From positions 5,239,201 to 5,303,200 of the forward strand of contig OY855905.1 of assembly GCA_963693305.1 (NCBI GenBank): a stretch of DNA of 64,000 bases, in the 5' to 3' direction. Positions 27,174-39,400 of this stretch are shown in pieces; within the stretch, counting starts at the first letter, position 1; every line of letters begins with the position of its first letter. Origin of the DNA: Meandrina meandrites (taxonomy: Eukaryota; Cnidaria; Anthozoa; Scleractinia; Meandrinidae). The translations under genes and the position numbers were made by a program. Below the pieces are notes generated by a model. It was not told where the DNA came from. It saw only the letters and a list, made by a program, of their open reading frames with translations, and ran no database searches.

Positions 27174-30100
27174 TCGATCGAACGTACCAAAATTACTGAA
27201 TGCTCCAATAATCTGCGTACTGCCAACGCTAATGCCCAACAGTAATGATAAATTCCTTAATAAAATGAAATTCTCTACTAATTTGTTCCGACTTATTCAC
27301 TTAATGCCGTAACACAAAAGGAATTTTTTTTCTTCCTTGATAGGCGCTTGGGGAACAATCAGTTAAAGAAATTGTCATCTGGAACTTTTGATAAAAATAC
27401 TCATCTGTGGTGGCTGTAAGTATAGCTTTATATTACTTTCATGACCACCATTAGTCAAAATTTTGTCCCCAGATATCAATGAGATGGGTCCTTTTTCCAA
27501 TAAACTTAACGTGGCCATGCCATCTACTTAGTTCTTAGGCAATTTTGGTATATTTTATTTTATTTTATTTTTTTAGTATACTAGTTCAATGAGAAGTTTA
27601 GTTAAAAGGACAACTTGCAGATCAACTGGATAATTCGTTTTTTCCTCAAAATCCGTATTGATAGCATCCCCTTGGGCGTATTTCTGGGGTGCGCAAACAA
27701 ATTAAGTTAAATGGTACAATACTTTACGTCTTAGCCAATTTCGGAGGTTTTATAAAACTTATTTCAACTAGCAGTGGTAGTGAGAAAAGCGGCTCTAAAA
27801 TTTGAATGATATTAAGTATTAATACGAACCACAGCAATTTATTGAAATCGATATTCCATAATCGAAATCCAATATGATTTGTGGTATATTTATCAAGTCA
27901 ACATGAAGGGCGATAAGAGCAAGTGTTAACTGATTATCAAGTGTAATGTGGAGTTGCTTTCTTTGTGCATTACTGCGCACTGCGATTGGTTCAAAATCTT
28001 TTGCCACCCACTCGACCAATCAGCTGCAAGACTAAAAGAAATTGCGATTTGGCCGAGCTCGTTTTTCTTGTTTATCAGTTTCTAAACTTAAATTAACCAA
28101 CCTTAACCGGCAGACAATAGTGAATTATTTCCATGCAAACTTCATCCAAATAGTTTTTATTGATGAATGTCATTTCATATATTCACTATGTCATCAGTTT
28201 TTATTGGCAGTAAGTTATTGTTCCAATTGGTTTAGTGATTTGAAGTATTGGCTTTAATTCCTGGCTGACCTTATGTCTATTTTTCATACTAAATCCATTG
28301 CTCCAGAGGCGACTTTTATGGCGACAATTACTTGTACAGATTTGTTGCTTTGGAGAAATTGATTTTTGCATGTTGCTTATAATTAAAATGAGATTTTACA
28401 TTATATAGAAATTTATATTTCTACTCAGCAATAACAAAGTTAATAAGTATAGTTTCCCAAACGAATCGAACCTTAGTTAAAATTTACAACAATTTTCGAT
28501 ATAATTAACCCATCTCCCGTGAACATAGCTATTTCTTAATTATCCAGGTATTTGTCCAATAGTCAGTTAAAGGACTTGCGCGCTGGAATTTTCGATAAAA
28601 ATACCCGACTGCGGAATCTGTAAGTAGTAATAGTTCTTAGAGCCAGTACAATAATATGAAAATAACGGCTCTAAAATTTCAAAGATATTAAGTAATAATG
28701 ATAAATCACACCAATGTAATGAAATCGATATTGCATGATCGAATCCAATATGACTAATGATATATTCCAAATCAACATAAAAAACAATAAGGAAAAGTTG
28801 AAATCGAGAATCAAAGGCCAGATGTCGAATTGTTTTGGTATTGCTTCCCTGTGTTCTGTGATTGGTTCAAAATCTCGCGCCACCCACTCGACTATTCAGA
28901 TGCAACACTTAAAGAAATTGCGATTTGGTCGAGCACGTTTTTCCTGTAATAAAAACCATTTTTCAGTTTCAAAACCAAAATTACCCAACCTATACAGCAG
29001 ACAATAGTTGATTGTTCCCATGGAAACTTCAACCAAACAGTTTTTATTGACTAACACATTATTGTTCCAATTCTTTCAGAGATTTGAAGTATTGACCTTA
29101 ATTCATGGCTGGTCTTATGTCTATTCGTGATACTAATTCCGATGTCTCAGAGGCGACCTTTATAGTTTATATTTACTTATACAAATTTGTTGATTATATT
29201 GATTTTTACATATTCTTCAAAGATTTTACATACACATTATATAGAAATTTATTTTCTATTCAACAAGAACAAAGTTAATAAGTCTAGTTTCTCAAAAGAA
29301 TCGAATCCTTTGTTACAATTTACAACAATTTTCGGTATAATAACCCTTCGCCTCTTTAAATTAATTATCCAGGTGTTTGTCCAATAATCAGTTAAAGGAC
29401 TTGTCCCCAGGAATGTTCAATACAAATACTCAACTAGAGAGTCTGTAGGTGGGAAATCTGCACATTTTCAGAAGTCACCCACCTACACCCAAACATTAAC
29501 TTCGACATATTACAAATGACCCTAACTATTATTAACATATCACTCTTTTACACACAGGTTCAAGATTTAATTATTTAACTAACGCTGCGAGAATAAGGAA
29601 TATTAGTACTTAAGAAATAAAACGATCCAACCTAAAGTCAGGGACGCACTTTTATCAAATAGCCAATTAAAAAAGGAAGACTGACTGTACTGTTGGGCTG
29701 ATAGGCTTCAATTTCCATTATTTCGCCAGGCACGGCCTGACTTCTTTCGGAATGAACTTAGGCTCATTCCGCGAAGAATACCCTCATTCATTCATTCATT
29801 CATTCATTCTCCGCCTAAGCTAATTCCCATTTTATCCCGCGTTTTTACAAATATTTAAGTTTTTACACAACGCCACTTCTAAAATGTAAACATTGAATTA
29901 CAAATACAAAAAAAACATTAAAACGTAAAAATATTATTTAAATAAGCACTTCATTTGCTTTTAGAAGCAAATAACTTTCGAATTCCTCGAGTGCGGGTAC
30001 ACACGCATGCATACTTTTCCAGGCCCAATTAGTCTCAATTGATCCGATAAACTGTTGTTATGAAATAGATCATCATTTACTTTATTTACTACAGCGATTT

Positions 30101-30458
30101 CCTCCGTTTTGAAAAAATCCGTGCATTTGAAATTGATTAACGAGCTGCACTGTTTGTGTCTCAAGAATTGAAATTTCTTAATTAATTAATGCTAAATAGC
30201 TGTTCAACGCTTCTGGAGACGTCGATATCCTCCATTAAGGTGTTGCTTGGCGAGAAAAATCGTCTTGCAAATTTAGAAGGGCACCGTGCGAGACGCCATT
30301 ATACGTTCCTTGAAGGAATTGTAAAAGCAAGCCGCTGATTAGATAATATTTAGCTTCTTATAGAAAACGATCGTTTATTGGATGCTTCTTGAATATTCCA
30401 GATACCCGAAACATCCATCGATAGATCGATCGAGCGAACGAACGAACGAACGAACGAA

Positions 30459-30489
<31 letters not shown>

Positions 30490-33400
30490 TCGATCGAACG
30501 TACCAAAATTCCTGAACGCCCCACGAATATAAAGAATATGAAATCCTTCACTAATTTAAATCCACTTGTTCCCTTAAGAGTCTCTGACTGAGTAATCCGG
30601 ACAAAATCAAAACATGCCGGAAGAAGGGGTTCGGCCGATCTCCACCATATTTATGTTGCATACAGGTCTTACCCAACTAGTAACCATGGCAACATTTTTT
30701 TTGTTGATTGACTTCATTGTTTCGGAGATCAGACCACCCCCCAAAAAATTGCCCCAGTGGCGTGATTTTGGGCCAACTTTAGCAGTGTGTATCCCTGAAC
30801 TTTTTCAAGCAACAGATTTAATTTTACATCAACATAACACTTATCATTTGGTGGTTTAAATGCATACAAGAACAAATGTTTACTATACATCATTCAAGTT
30901 CTGAATGCAATCTTAGAAGGCATATACTTCGCGACGTTTTCAAAAATCGCGAAACTTGGCATTTTAAAATTCCTGTTTCTCGAGGGTCCGGGAAGATACA
31001 AATATCAAACTAATTGCAAGTTACTCACCGGATATAGGAGAATGTTTTAAGCCAGTGCTAAAATTGGGCCAGCGAATTTGAATTCTTTTAACGGTTCACT
31101 GTTTTACCACTTCGACGACTTTCATTAACCCAAGCAAATCCTGCTACTCTCGATCGGTTGATCCGGATTTGGCCATGTAAACGTCCCCTAACAGCTGTAA
31201 ACAATCTGCAACTTTTTTTCCTGTCTTGCTATTTTTGTTTACCCCGTAAAACATATTTATTTTGATCGAGAGACAAAAATGCTGAAAAAGTACGGCTATT
31301 ACGATTATGCTGGTGATTGCGTGACAACAGTTGAACACGAAGCTTTCAGCGTGGCCATCAAGGACATCAAGCCAAAGCAAAATGTTTCCCGTTGATTAGA
31401 AGAATGCTTTCTTTTATCCCTGAATACTTGATCTTGATTCCTAAAAAGCTTTCAAACATCCATAAATGGGCTGTATGGGTCGCTAGAAAGTAGGCACGGA
31501 ACAAACTGACACCGCTGATGTCATGTTCATAAGTTTGTTAAATGTTCGGCTATTCCCAGTGACTTCTGTCGTCTCGAGGCTTAGTTATGGTCCGATTATT
31601 CGTCAGACAAGGCCATGGAACTAAGTTGCAGAGGCGAATGATGTTTGCTTGGTAAATTCTGACATAAAACTGCATAGTGCTTAGTAACCTGGCATGGCTT
31701 TAAGAAACCCATCAGGAATGGACTTGCGGAAAACCCCTGGAATCCGGGTAACGATTGGCCCGATCTCCATCCGTTCTTGGAGTCCGGTGTGTCATTCTCC
31801 TCCCAAGGAACGCGGAATTACAAAACGGCTGGAAATCAAGCCTTGGGTAACGAACGATCAGATTGGATTGTCAGTACATTGTCAATTGGATTGGTCATTA
31901 CAAAACACAGACTGTGGAATAAGGACTGTGCAGAAAAATGTATTATTATTTTTATGCAAATGTATTTCAATGCACGATGTCTTTCAAATTCTCACGTGCC
32001 TATCGCGCGAGCCAGACATGATGAAATCAACATCAGGCAGTCACTAACAAGCACGCATAAAGCAGCACGATGGGGCTCAGGGAATCCTAGACTTACCAGT
32101 GGAGCAGCATTGAAATATTCGCTTCAGAAATGGAAATTTGAAGCGAAGAAAAAAAATCAATTTGCCTGTTCCTCACTCTTGGAAAGAAACTTTCGGCTGT
32201 TTTGACTGAAAGACAATCTTACTTTGCCGAGTTACCTCGGAATTTTAACAGCCTTGGTTATCATTTTATACTCAGCTCGCGTTAATTCGCAGCCAGTACT
32301 CATTTTAATATCCTATCCGTATTTTATACCCCAGACCGTATAACATGCATAGTCAGATACATAGTCCGATCCGCAGTCCGTAGTCCACGTTTTATACCTC
32401 AGTTAATGCTTTATACACAGTGAGTAGTCCGCAGACGAGTGCGCCTTCATACTTGCCGTTTCGAAAACCAACGTTTATATATAATGGTATCTAAACTGAG
32501 TGGAGTGCCATTTGGTCTGAAATCATACTCGTGATCTCAAAATCGAACGAGTGCACAGCGCATGACACGAAGTTCAATAAATTACATGCATTTTGAAATG
32601 CACAACTTAATTGTCCAAATACAGGATTTTAGTTAGTGCCAATATTTTAGTGATCCAGTAAACTAAAAAGATGCGATTTTGACCAAACAAGACTTGATAG
32701 GTTGTTTTGTTTCAGTGTTTCTTTCTCATTGCTGAGAAAAAGATGCGATCTCGAACAAAAATTAGAGCGATTCGTGAATAAATCGCACTACTGAGAGCCA
32801 ATCAGATTACAAGGATCACCAGTGATTTCAAAATGAATGTAATAAACAGTTTTATTATGTAAACTAGAGTGAATTACCAGGATTTCTCTTGCTGAGAAAA
32901 ATCACATCTTCACATGCGAGATATCATATCATTCACGTGTGAAGATATCGATTTCGTTCCGTTTGCTGACGAGAATTTGCCATGTTTCAATGGTGAATGA
33001 GCCAAAGTTAATCGATATTAGTCGAAACATCTTCGGACTTTCCTCGGCAATCTTCGGCAATCTTCGGAAATTTTCGGAAAAGTTTGGAAATTGTTAGGAA
33101 ACATTCGTATGACCACCAGAGAACATTTTGAAAATCACCGGAAATCTTCGGAAAATGGTCGGAAATCTTCGGAAAATCATTAAAACCTCGTTATAAGTGT
33201 TATTAGTAGGTTTATAAAATAAACAAAATAATACATGGTTGCTTGAAAATGAAATTTCTCTTCTCGTGTTCAACCCGATATCTCACAGTTGAACACTCGA
33301 AGATAAATTTCGCAACCAAGTAGTATCCTCTATTAGTTGAAGCTCATTTGAGCGCACAACAAAAATATTTCCATTGTAACTTGCAAACCAATGCAATGAT

Positions 33401-36400
33401 GTTTCAATCGGTGTGATTTAGCGACTAGCAAGGACAGCAGATTCCGGCGGAATAATAATTTTTTTACACCCGTAACAATATAATAATAAGACATAAACCC
33501 CATAAAAGGGGTCGAGGAGTGTCCTTGATCGACCTTTTTGGTAGGGAGGGTAGCGACTAGTAGTCACGCTTTTTCCTTCGATCCCACGCCCTGGATTCAT
33601 TTGTCAATTTTAAAATCAAGGGAAAGCGATATCTAAGCGATATCTATCTCTTATACTTCCACCCTCCGTTTTCTGATACATCACTTTCTTTAGCGCAATA
33701 GGAAAAAAAAAAACAGAAAAAAGCAGAAGAAAAACTAAACCACAAAACAAAAAACAACAGTTGGGGACTACAAAAACCCTTGGTTGTATTTACAAGGCAG
33801 TGGAATGAATAGATTTTGTAGATAAGGAATAAATGTACGGATATGCAGACATCAACCATGATAGGAAGGTTAATGGAATTTCTTAGTCGTTGTATGCAAA
33901 CAGACCAAATCAAATTACAGACAGAGGATGTTACCGGGTGGGTTATGTTCTAGTGGAAAAAATAACATCTCACGAGTCAGACGAGTGAGATATTGTTTTT
34001 GCCATGAGAACATAAAATTCATATCTTAGCCAACGTGCAATTTTATTTTTATTATATAGACAAACACTAGAGAAGCGAGTTGAAAGCACAACCTTTAATA
34101 CGTAAACTCTTGCAACTCGGTGGCTGGAATTTCTTAAATATCTCACCCTTGGTCCACTTTGCAAGAAACAGTCCTTGAATTGTTTCAAGTCGTGAAGTTT
34201 CCTTCTTCATGTTTGTATGTTCCTGCACCTTAGTGAACAATTTTATGTCAGCTTTGTTTCATCAACACGCCATTTCGGAGCACAAAACAACAACTTTATT
34301 TAATGCTAATTTATGCATACATGATGGCCTGGGGCGAGGCGCATAATAAATCTCGTAAAATCTCCCCTCGCAACAAAACGACAAGTTAATAATAATTAGC
34401 AACAAGTTCAATGTCCATTTGAGAAAGTACTTCAGTCTAAAACTCGTAACAACAACGTCAGGAACATTCATGAAGAGTAATGTCCATATCAGAAATGTCC
34501 ATAAATCAAAAGTTCTTAATATAGTCTCTGGAACTAGGATGATCAATGTCCATAGCTCGAATGTCCAAGATCGCACAGTTCTTAACAAACAAAGTCTCTG
34601 TAACGTTCCGGTAGTCTAACCGTCCGAGTTCTGGTCTGTCGCAGTGGCTCCACTACATCGGGTTCATCCAGGACTGATAAACCAGGTTCTTTAGGGGTTG
34701 AAGGTAATGGAGGGGCTCTCAGTCCCATTTCTGGTTCCGGTGTATCTGGAGTGCTCAGTTTCACTGTATCAGGCTCTTCCTGGACTGGTTCCAGAGTGGT
34801 TCTTAGAAACTTCCTGTTCCGTCTGTATTCACGCCCACTAACATCAACAATGTAGGATCGTGGAGCAACTTGTTGCACACATGTACCCAGTCGCCATTTG
34901 TTCTCTCTCTGTGGTGGTGATGGTTTTACTCGCACAGACTGCCCAATTTTCAACTCTGGCAGCTCCTTTGAGCCTCTGTAGTAGTAGTGCTTTGCTTTCT
35001 GACGCCGCACCTTGATCTTTTCTGCTACTCCTTCTACAACTTGTGGTCGCAGAAGTCGGTTTGCGGGTGGCAGAAGGGTGCGTGTGCGACGAGACATCAA
35101 GCGTTGCGCCGGGCTGCTACCCATGTTCTCTGTTGGGGTGTTTCGCCAATCCAGGATTGCTTTCCAGACATCTTCTCCGCTTCTCTTAGCTTTCTTTATT
35201 ATCTTCTTGGCAATTTTGACGGCTGATTCTACCTTGCCATTTGACTGACTATGATACGGCGAGGTTGTAATGTGTTCAAACTCCCAGTCGCGGGCAAAGT
35301 TTGTGAATTGTTCACTCGCAAACTGTCCACCGTTGTCGCTTATTACAGCTTCTGGTACTCGATACCGGCTGAAGAGTGCTTTGCTCCGTTCTATGACTGT
35401 CTCTGATGTCATGTTTGGCAAAGTGTCAACCTCCCAGAGATCGGAGTAGAAATCAACTGTGATGAGGTAGTCTTCACCATCCAGGGTGAAAATGTCCATC
35501 GCTACACGGCTCCATGGGCATTCTGGGATCTCGTGAGTCATCAGAGGTTCCTTACACTGTGACTGTTGGTACTCATTACATGCACTGCACTGTCCGACCA
35601 TGTCCCGTACTTCATTGCTCAAGTTTGGCCAGTAAAGGACATCTCGGGCCTTACGCAAGCATGCTTCGGCTCCCAAGTGGCTTGAATGTATGCGGACCAA
35701 CATCTCTGGACGCATGGACTTGGGGATAACAATTCTTGATCCCTTGAACAGAACTCCATTTTGGGCTGTCAGCTCATCCCGGTATGCCCAGTATTCTCTA
35801 ACGATCACTGGCACTTCCTCCTTGGTCTCTGGCCAGCCTGATAGGATGGTGGACTTCAAGACTTGCAGGGCTGTGTCTTGTACTGTCTGCTGCTGTATCT
35901 GCTTGTCTGTGACTTTCAGGAAGTCCGTTTGGTTGATGCTTTCAATCTCCTCCTCAAATTCGGTCTGCCCACAGATGTTGAAGATCTGGTCACCAGGTGT
36001 AGCGTCACTGGTCACACAAGTGCAGCAACATGCGTTGTAGTCGTCGGGGTGCAGTGAGCAGAGACTTCCTAAAGATGATTTCCAGTGGCTTATGATCTGT
36101 TCTGACATTAACACTCGCTCTGCCATGAATGTACTGGTCGAAACGCTCACATGAGAATACTATGGCCAAGCATTCCTTTTCTATCTGGACATAGCGGCGT
36201 TCTGTGCTTGACAACGACCTTGAGTCGATGGCCACCGGCTGTCCATTCTGGAGCAGTGCTGCCCCGAGGCCAACTTCACTGGCGTCACATTGTATGGTCA
36301 CCTCTTCTTTGACATCGTAGTACCGGAGTATAGGCTGGGCCGTCACTAACTTCTTGATGTTTTCCATGGCTTCATTATGCTGTGATTGCCAACACCACAC

Positions 36401-39400
36401 ACTGTCTTTGTCGGTAAGACAGCGAAGTGGCTCACTTACGCCTGAAATGTGAGGCAGAAACTTGGATAAATAATTGACGAAGCCGAGGAAACGCTGTACG
36501 GCTTTTATTCCATCCGGGTTTGGCATGTCGATAACCGCTTGTACTTTCTGAGGATCAGGGCGAAGGCCATCGGAGGTGAGCAAGTGTCCCATATAGGGCA
36601 CCTCAGTCAAGCGCAGTTTCAGTTTCTGCTTGTTTAGCTTCAGGTTACACAGTCAAGCTCTTTCCAGCAAACCAATTAAGTTGCGGTCGTGATCTAGGTC
36701 TGCTTGCTCCTTGGTATCTCCTGATCCATAGACCAGAATATCATCAGCAATCACTTCCACTCCAGGCAGACCTTCCAGTACCTCGTGCTGCCGCCTCCGG
36801 AACTCTTCGGGTGCTGTAGATATGCCAAACGGCATTCGCAGCCAGCGGAATCGGCCAAAGGGGGTCCAGAAGGTTGTAAGGTAGCTGCTTTCTTCTTGGA
36901 GCTTCACTTGCCAGAAGCCATCCTTTGCGTCTAAGACTGAAAACACCTTGGCATTTGATAGGCGTGGCAGCACCTCGATAGTGGGCATAGGGTAGTGAGA
37001 GCGCTTCAGGGCCTGGTTGAGGTCCTTGGGATCAATACATATCCGCAATTTGCCTGAAGGTTTTCGAATTGCCACCATGCTGCTGATCCAATCAGAGGGT
37101 TTGGTAACTTTAGCCAGCACCTGCTTCTGCTCTAGTTCTTCAATCTTCTTTTTCAATTCTGACTTCAGGGGCACAGCTACTCTGCGAGGTTGGTGCTGCA
37201 CTGGTTTGATGCTCTTGTCGATCTCGATGCAGTATTCACCTGGTAGACATCCTAATCCTGAGAACACATCACCATAGTTTGCTACTATGTACTCGAGAGT
37301 TATAGGGCTTGTTGGTACTCGTGCTTCAACTGGGTTTCTTTGCGGCCCCGCGTCCTCAACAGCGTGAACTCTCTCATCCAGATTAACTGTTAACAGACCG
37401 AGTTCCTCACATGTTGTTGCTGACAGCAAGGGCTTCTGATCAATATCAACCACTTGGAAGTCTAGCAGTTGCTCTTTTCCCTGTCGACTGCAATGTAAAG
37501 TACATGTTCCTTTTGGTACTATAACTGACCCATCGTACAAACGTAGATTGGCATTTGATTTCTGCAGCTTAGGGTCTCCATCTTGAGTAATCCTGCAGTA
37601 GTCAGCATAGCTAATGAGGTTGCATGTAGAGCCACAGTCCATCTGGCACGGTATGTCACATGGAGTCTTTCCATTGACACTCAAAGAACGTGTTGCAAAC
37701 CACTTTTCGCCTGAAGCTTTAACCGAGCCCACGGTGTGTTCCATGTTGTAAACTGACTCATCTGATGATGAATCTGACTCATCTGAAGGCGCATCAAGCA
37801 TGTTTACATTGTTGGGCTTCTTGGGTTGTTTGCAGACTTTGACGAAGTGATGCATCTTCTTGCAGTTTGTACAAGTTACACCATATGCTGGGCAGTGCTT
37901 TCCCTGTTTTGGATGTTTTCCACCACAATATGTACAAGCGTGGGGCGTTTCGTTTCTCGCGTTTTCTGACCCATGATGCTTTGGGGGCGTGCCTTTCGGT
38001 TTCTTTCCTTTCTTGTCGTTCTTGACAAATTTTACTTCCGATACCTTATCGTTGTTCAGATTTCGTAGCTGTAAACTCGTGATTTCGCTGTTTCTACACA
38101 TGTCGGTCGCCTTTTGTAGGGTTAGCTTGGGTTCTCGAAGCATTCTGGCCCGTGCACTCGCGTCTATGGTACCTAACACCAACCGATCTCGAATCAAGTC
38201 GTTCTCGAGAGTACCAAACTCGCATGTTGATGCCAACTGCCGAAGTTTTGTGATGTACTGTGCGAATGTTTCACCTTGGCTCTGTTCACAAGTGTTGAAC
38301 TTGTAGCGCTCGTAAATGACATTTCGGGTTGGTTCGAAATGCGCCTGTAGCGCTTGCAAAATTGGGTCGATCTTTTTCTTGTCACCATCCGCCATTTCGA
38401 TGTGTATAAATACTCGGAAACACTCTTTGCCCATGACGGATAACAGCGTAGCGACTCGGATTGCTTCATCTTTTTTATCCAGACCGACAGCAATCTCGTA
38501 ATTCTCAAACTGGGATTGGAAAAACGACCAATTGTGCGCGAGGTCCCCTTTCATGTCCATCGGTGCTGGAGTCGGGAAGTTGCTCGCGGCCATCATATAA
38601 TCCTTTCGAATCCTCGATTCACAGAACCATCCAGGCTTTGTAGCTTTCTTTACTGTATACTGGATGTTCAGGGATGTGTTTTCCGGCGTGTGGGTCGGTC
38701 TCGAAACTCGCGGAGGCTTTCTTACTCAACGAGAGACGTACGCACTTCTGACACCATGTTTCATCAACACGCCATTTTGGAGCACAAAACAACAACTTTA
38801 ATTAATGCTAATTTATGCATACATGATGGCCTGGGGCGAGGCGCATAATAAATCTCGTAACAAGCTTTAGTGAACTTAATTTTTCTATCGATCGCCATCT
38901 TTCAACCGGCGTTTGACAACATTTGGCAGCAGTACAATGGCGCGAAATGATGTCATTGATATCCTCACTAGTGAGGATATGGAAAATACGCCACTACGGT
39001 TCCGCATGTAATTTCGTATAAATTTTATTAGTGGTCTATTTTCCAGTAAGACTCTCGCATCTATGTAATAATAAAGTGTACTTCTTTTAAAAGCCTCATG
39101 CGTGTCGCGTGCGCGCTCCACTGGGCCAAATGAACGCAAATACAGTGTACCACTAACGTTTTCCTTGCAGCTGAAGAGAGGAATTGAAACCGCATTCCTG
39201 TTATCTGTTTTGACACCTCCACGGATCTGGAGTCAGCTCAGAGTGAACCACCACAGAAAATCAGCAAGCCCTCTCTACGTTACTGACTACCCGCTGCCTT
39301 CCGTTAGATGGAAAACGTAACCAATTGAAGTAACGAAACAGAGCGGCGAAATTTGGAGTGACGCAAAGCAAAGAACAATGAACCTCGAAACAATAAGAGT

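Larger units (their letters stand above)
26807..28640. repeat. Segmental duplication block II (paralogue of block I)
   Basis: Carries E and D exons and the uninserted versions of three block I insertions (9216-10218, 10504-12284, 13501-13680). Confidence 0.8.
29445..34254. other. First part of an 11.4-kb intron
   Basis: Holds an (ATTC)n tract at 29784-29809, partial block III at about 30070-30560, AGTCCG-type imperfect repeats near 32340-32430, an imperfect ATCTTCGGAAA tandem at 33028-33182, and an inverted repeat GAAATTT.TCTTC..GTGTTCAAC at about 33251-33312. Frames at 31694-32205 (up to 142 aa) show no recognisable domain and overlap each other. No host exon supported. Confidence 0.6.
34255..38862 (-). 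mobile_element. Ty3/gypsy LTR retrotransposon, 4.6 kb
   Basis: 106-bp terminal repeats (34255-34360, 38757-38862) start TGTTTCATC and end CTCGTAACA (AAA in the left copy), differing at three positions. A 5-bp target duplication AGCTT lies at 34250-34254 and 38863-38867. On the minus strand the sequence after the 5' LTR reads TGGTGTCAGAAGTG, a primer-binding site like a tRNA-Leu 3' end. A purine tract GAGGGGAGA (34363-34371) precedes the 3' LTR. Internal frames give gag, protease, RT, RNase H and integrase, broken by one stop and one frameshifting deletion, so the copy is probably inactive. Confidence 0.93.

Noticed and set aside
31694..32205. Two overlapping ORFs of 117 and 142 codons
   Set aside because: They overlap in different frames, have no recognisable domain or splice structure, and lie in a repeat-rich intron.
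34987..38848. Plus-strand ORFs across the gypsy element
   Set aside because: Shadows of the minus-strand gag-pol frames.
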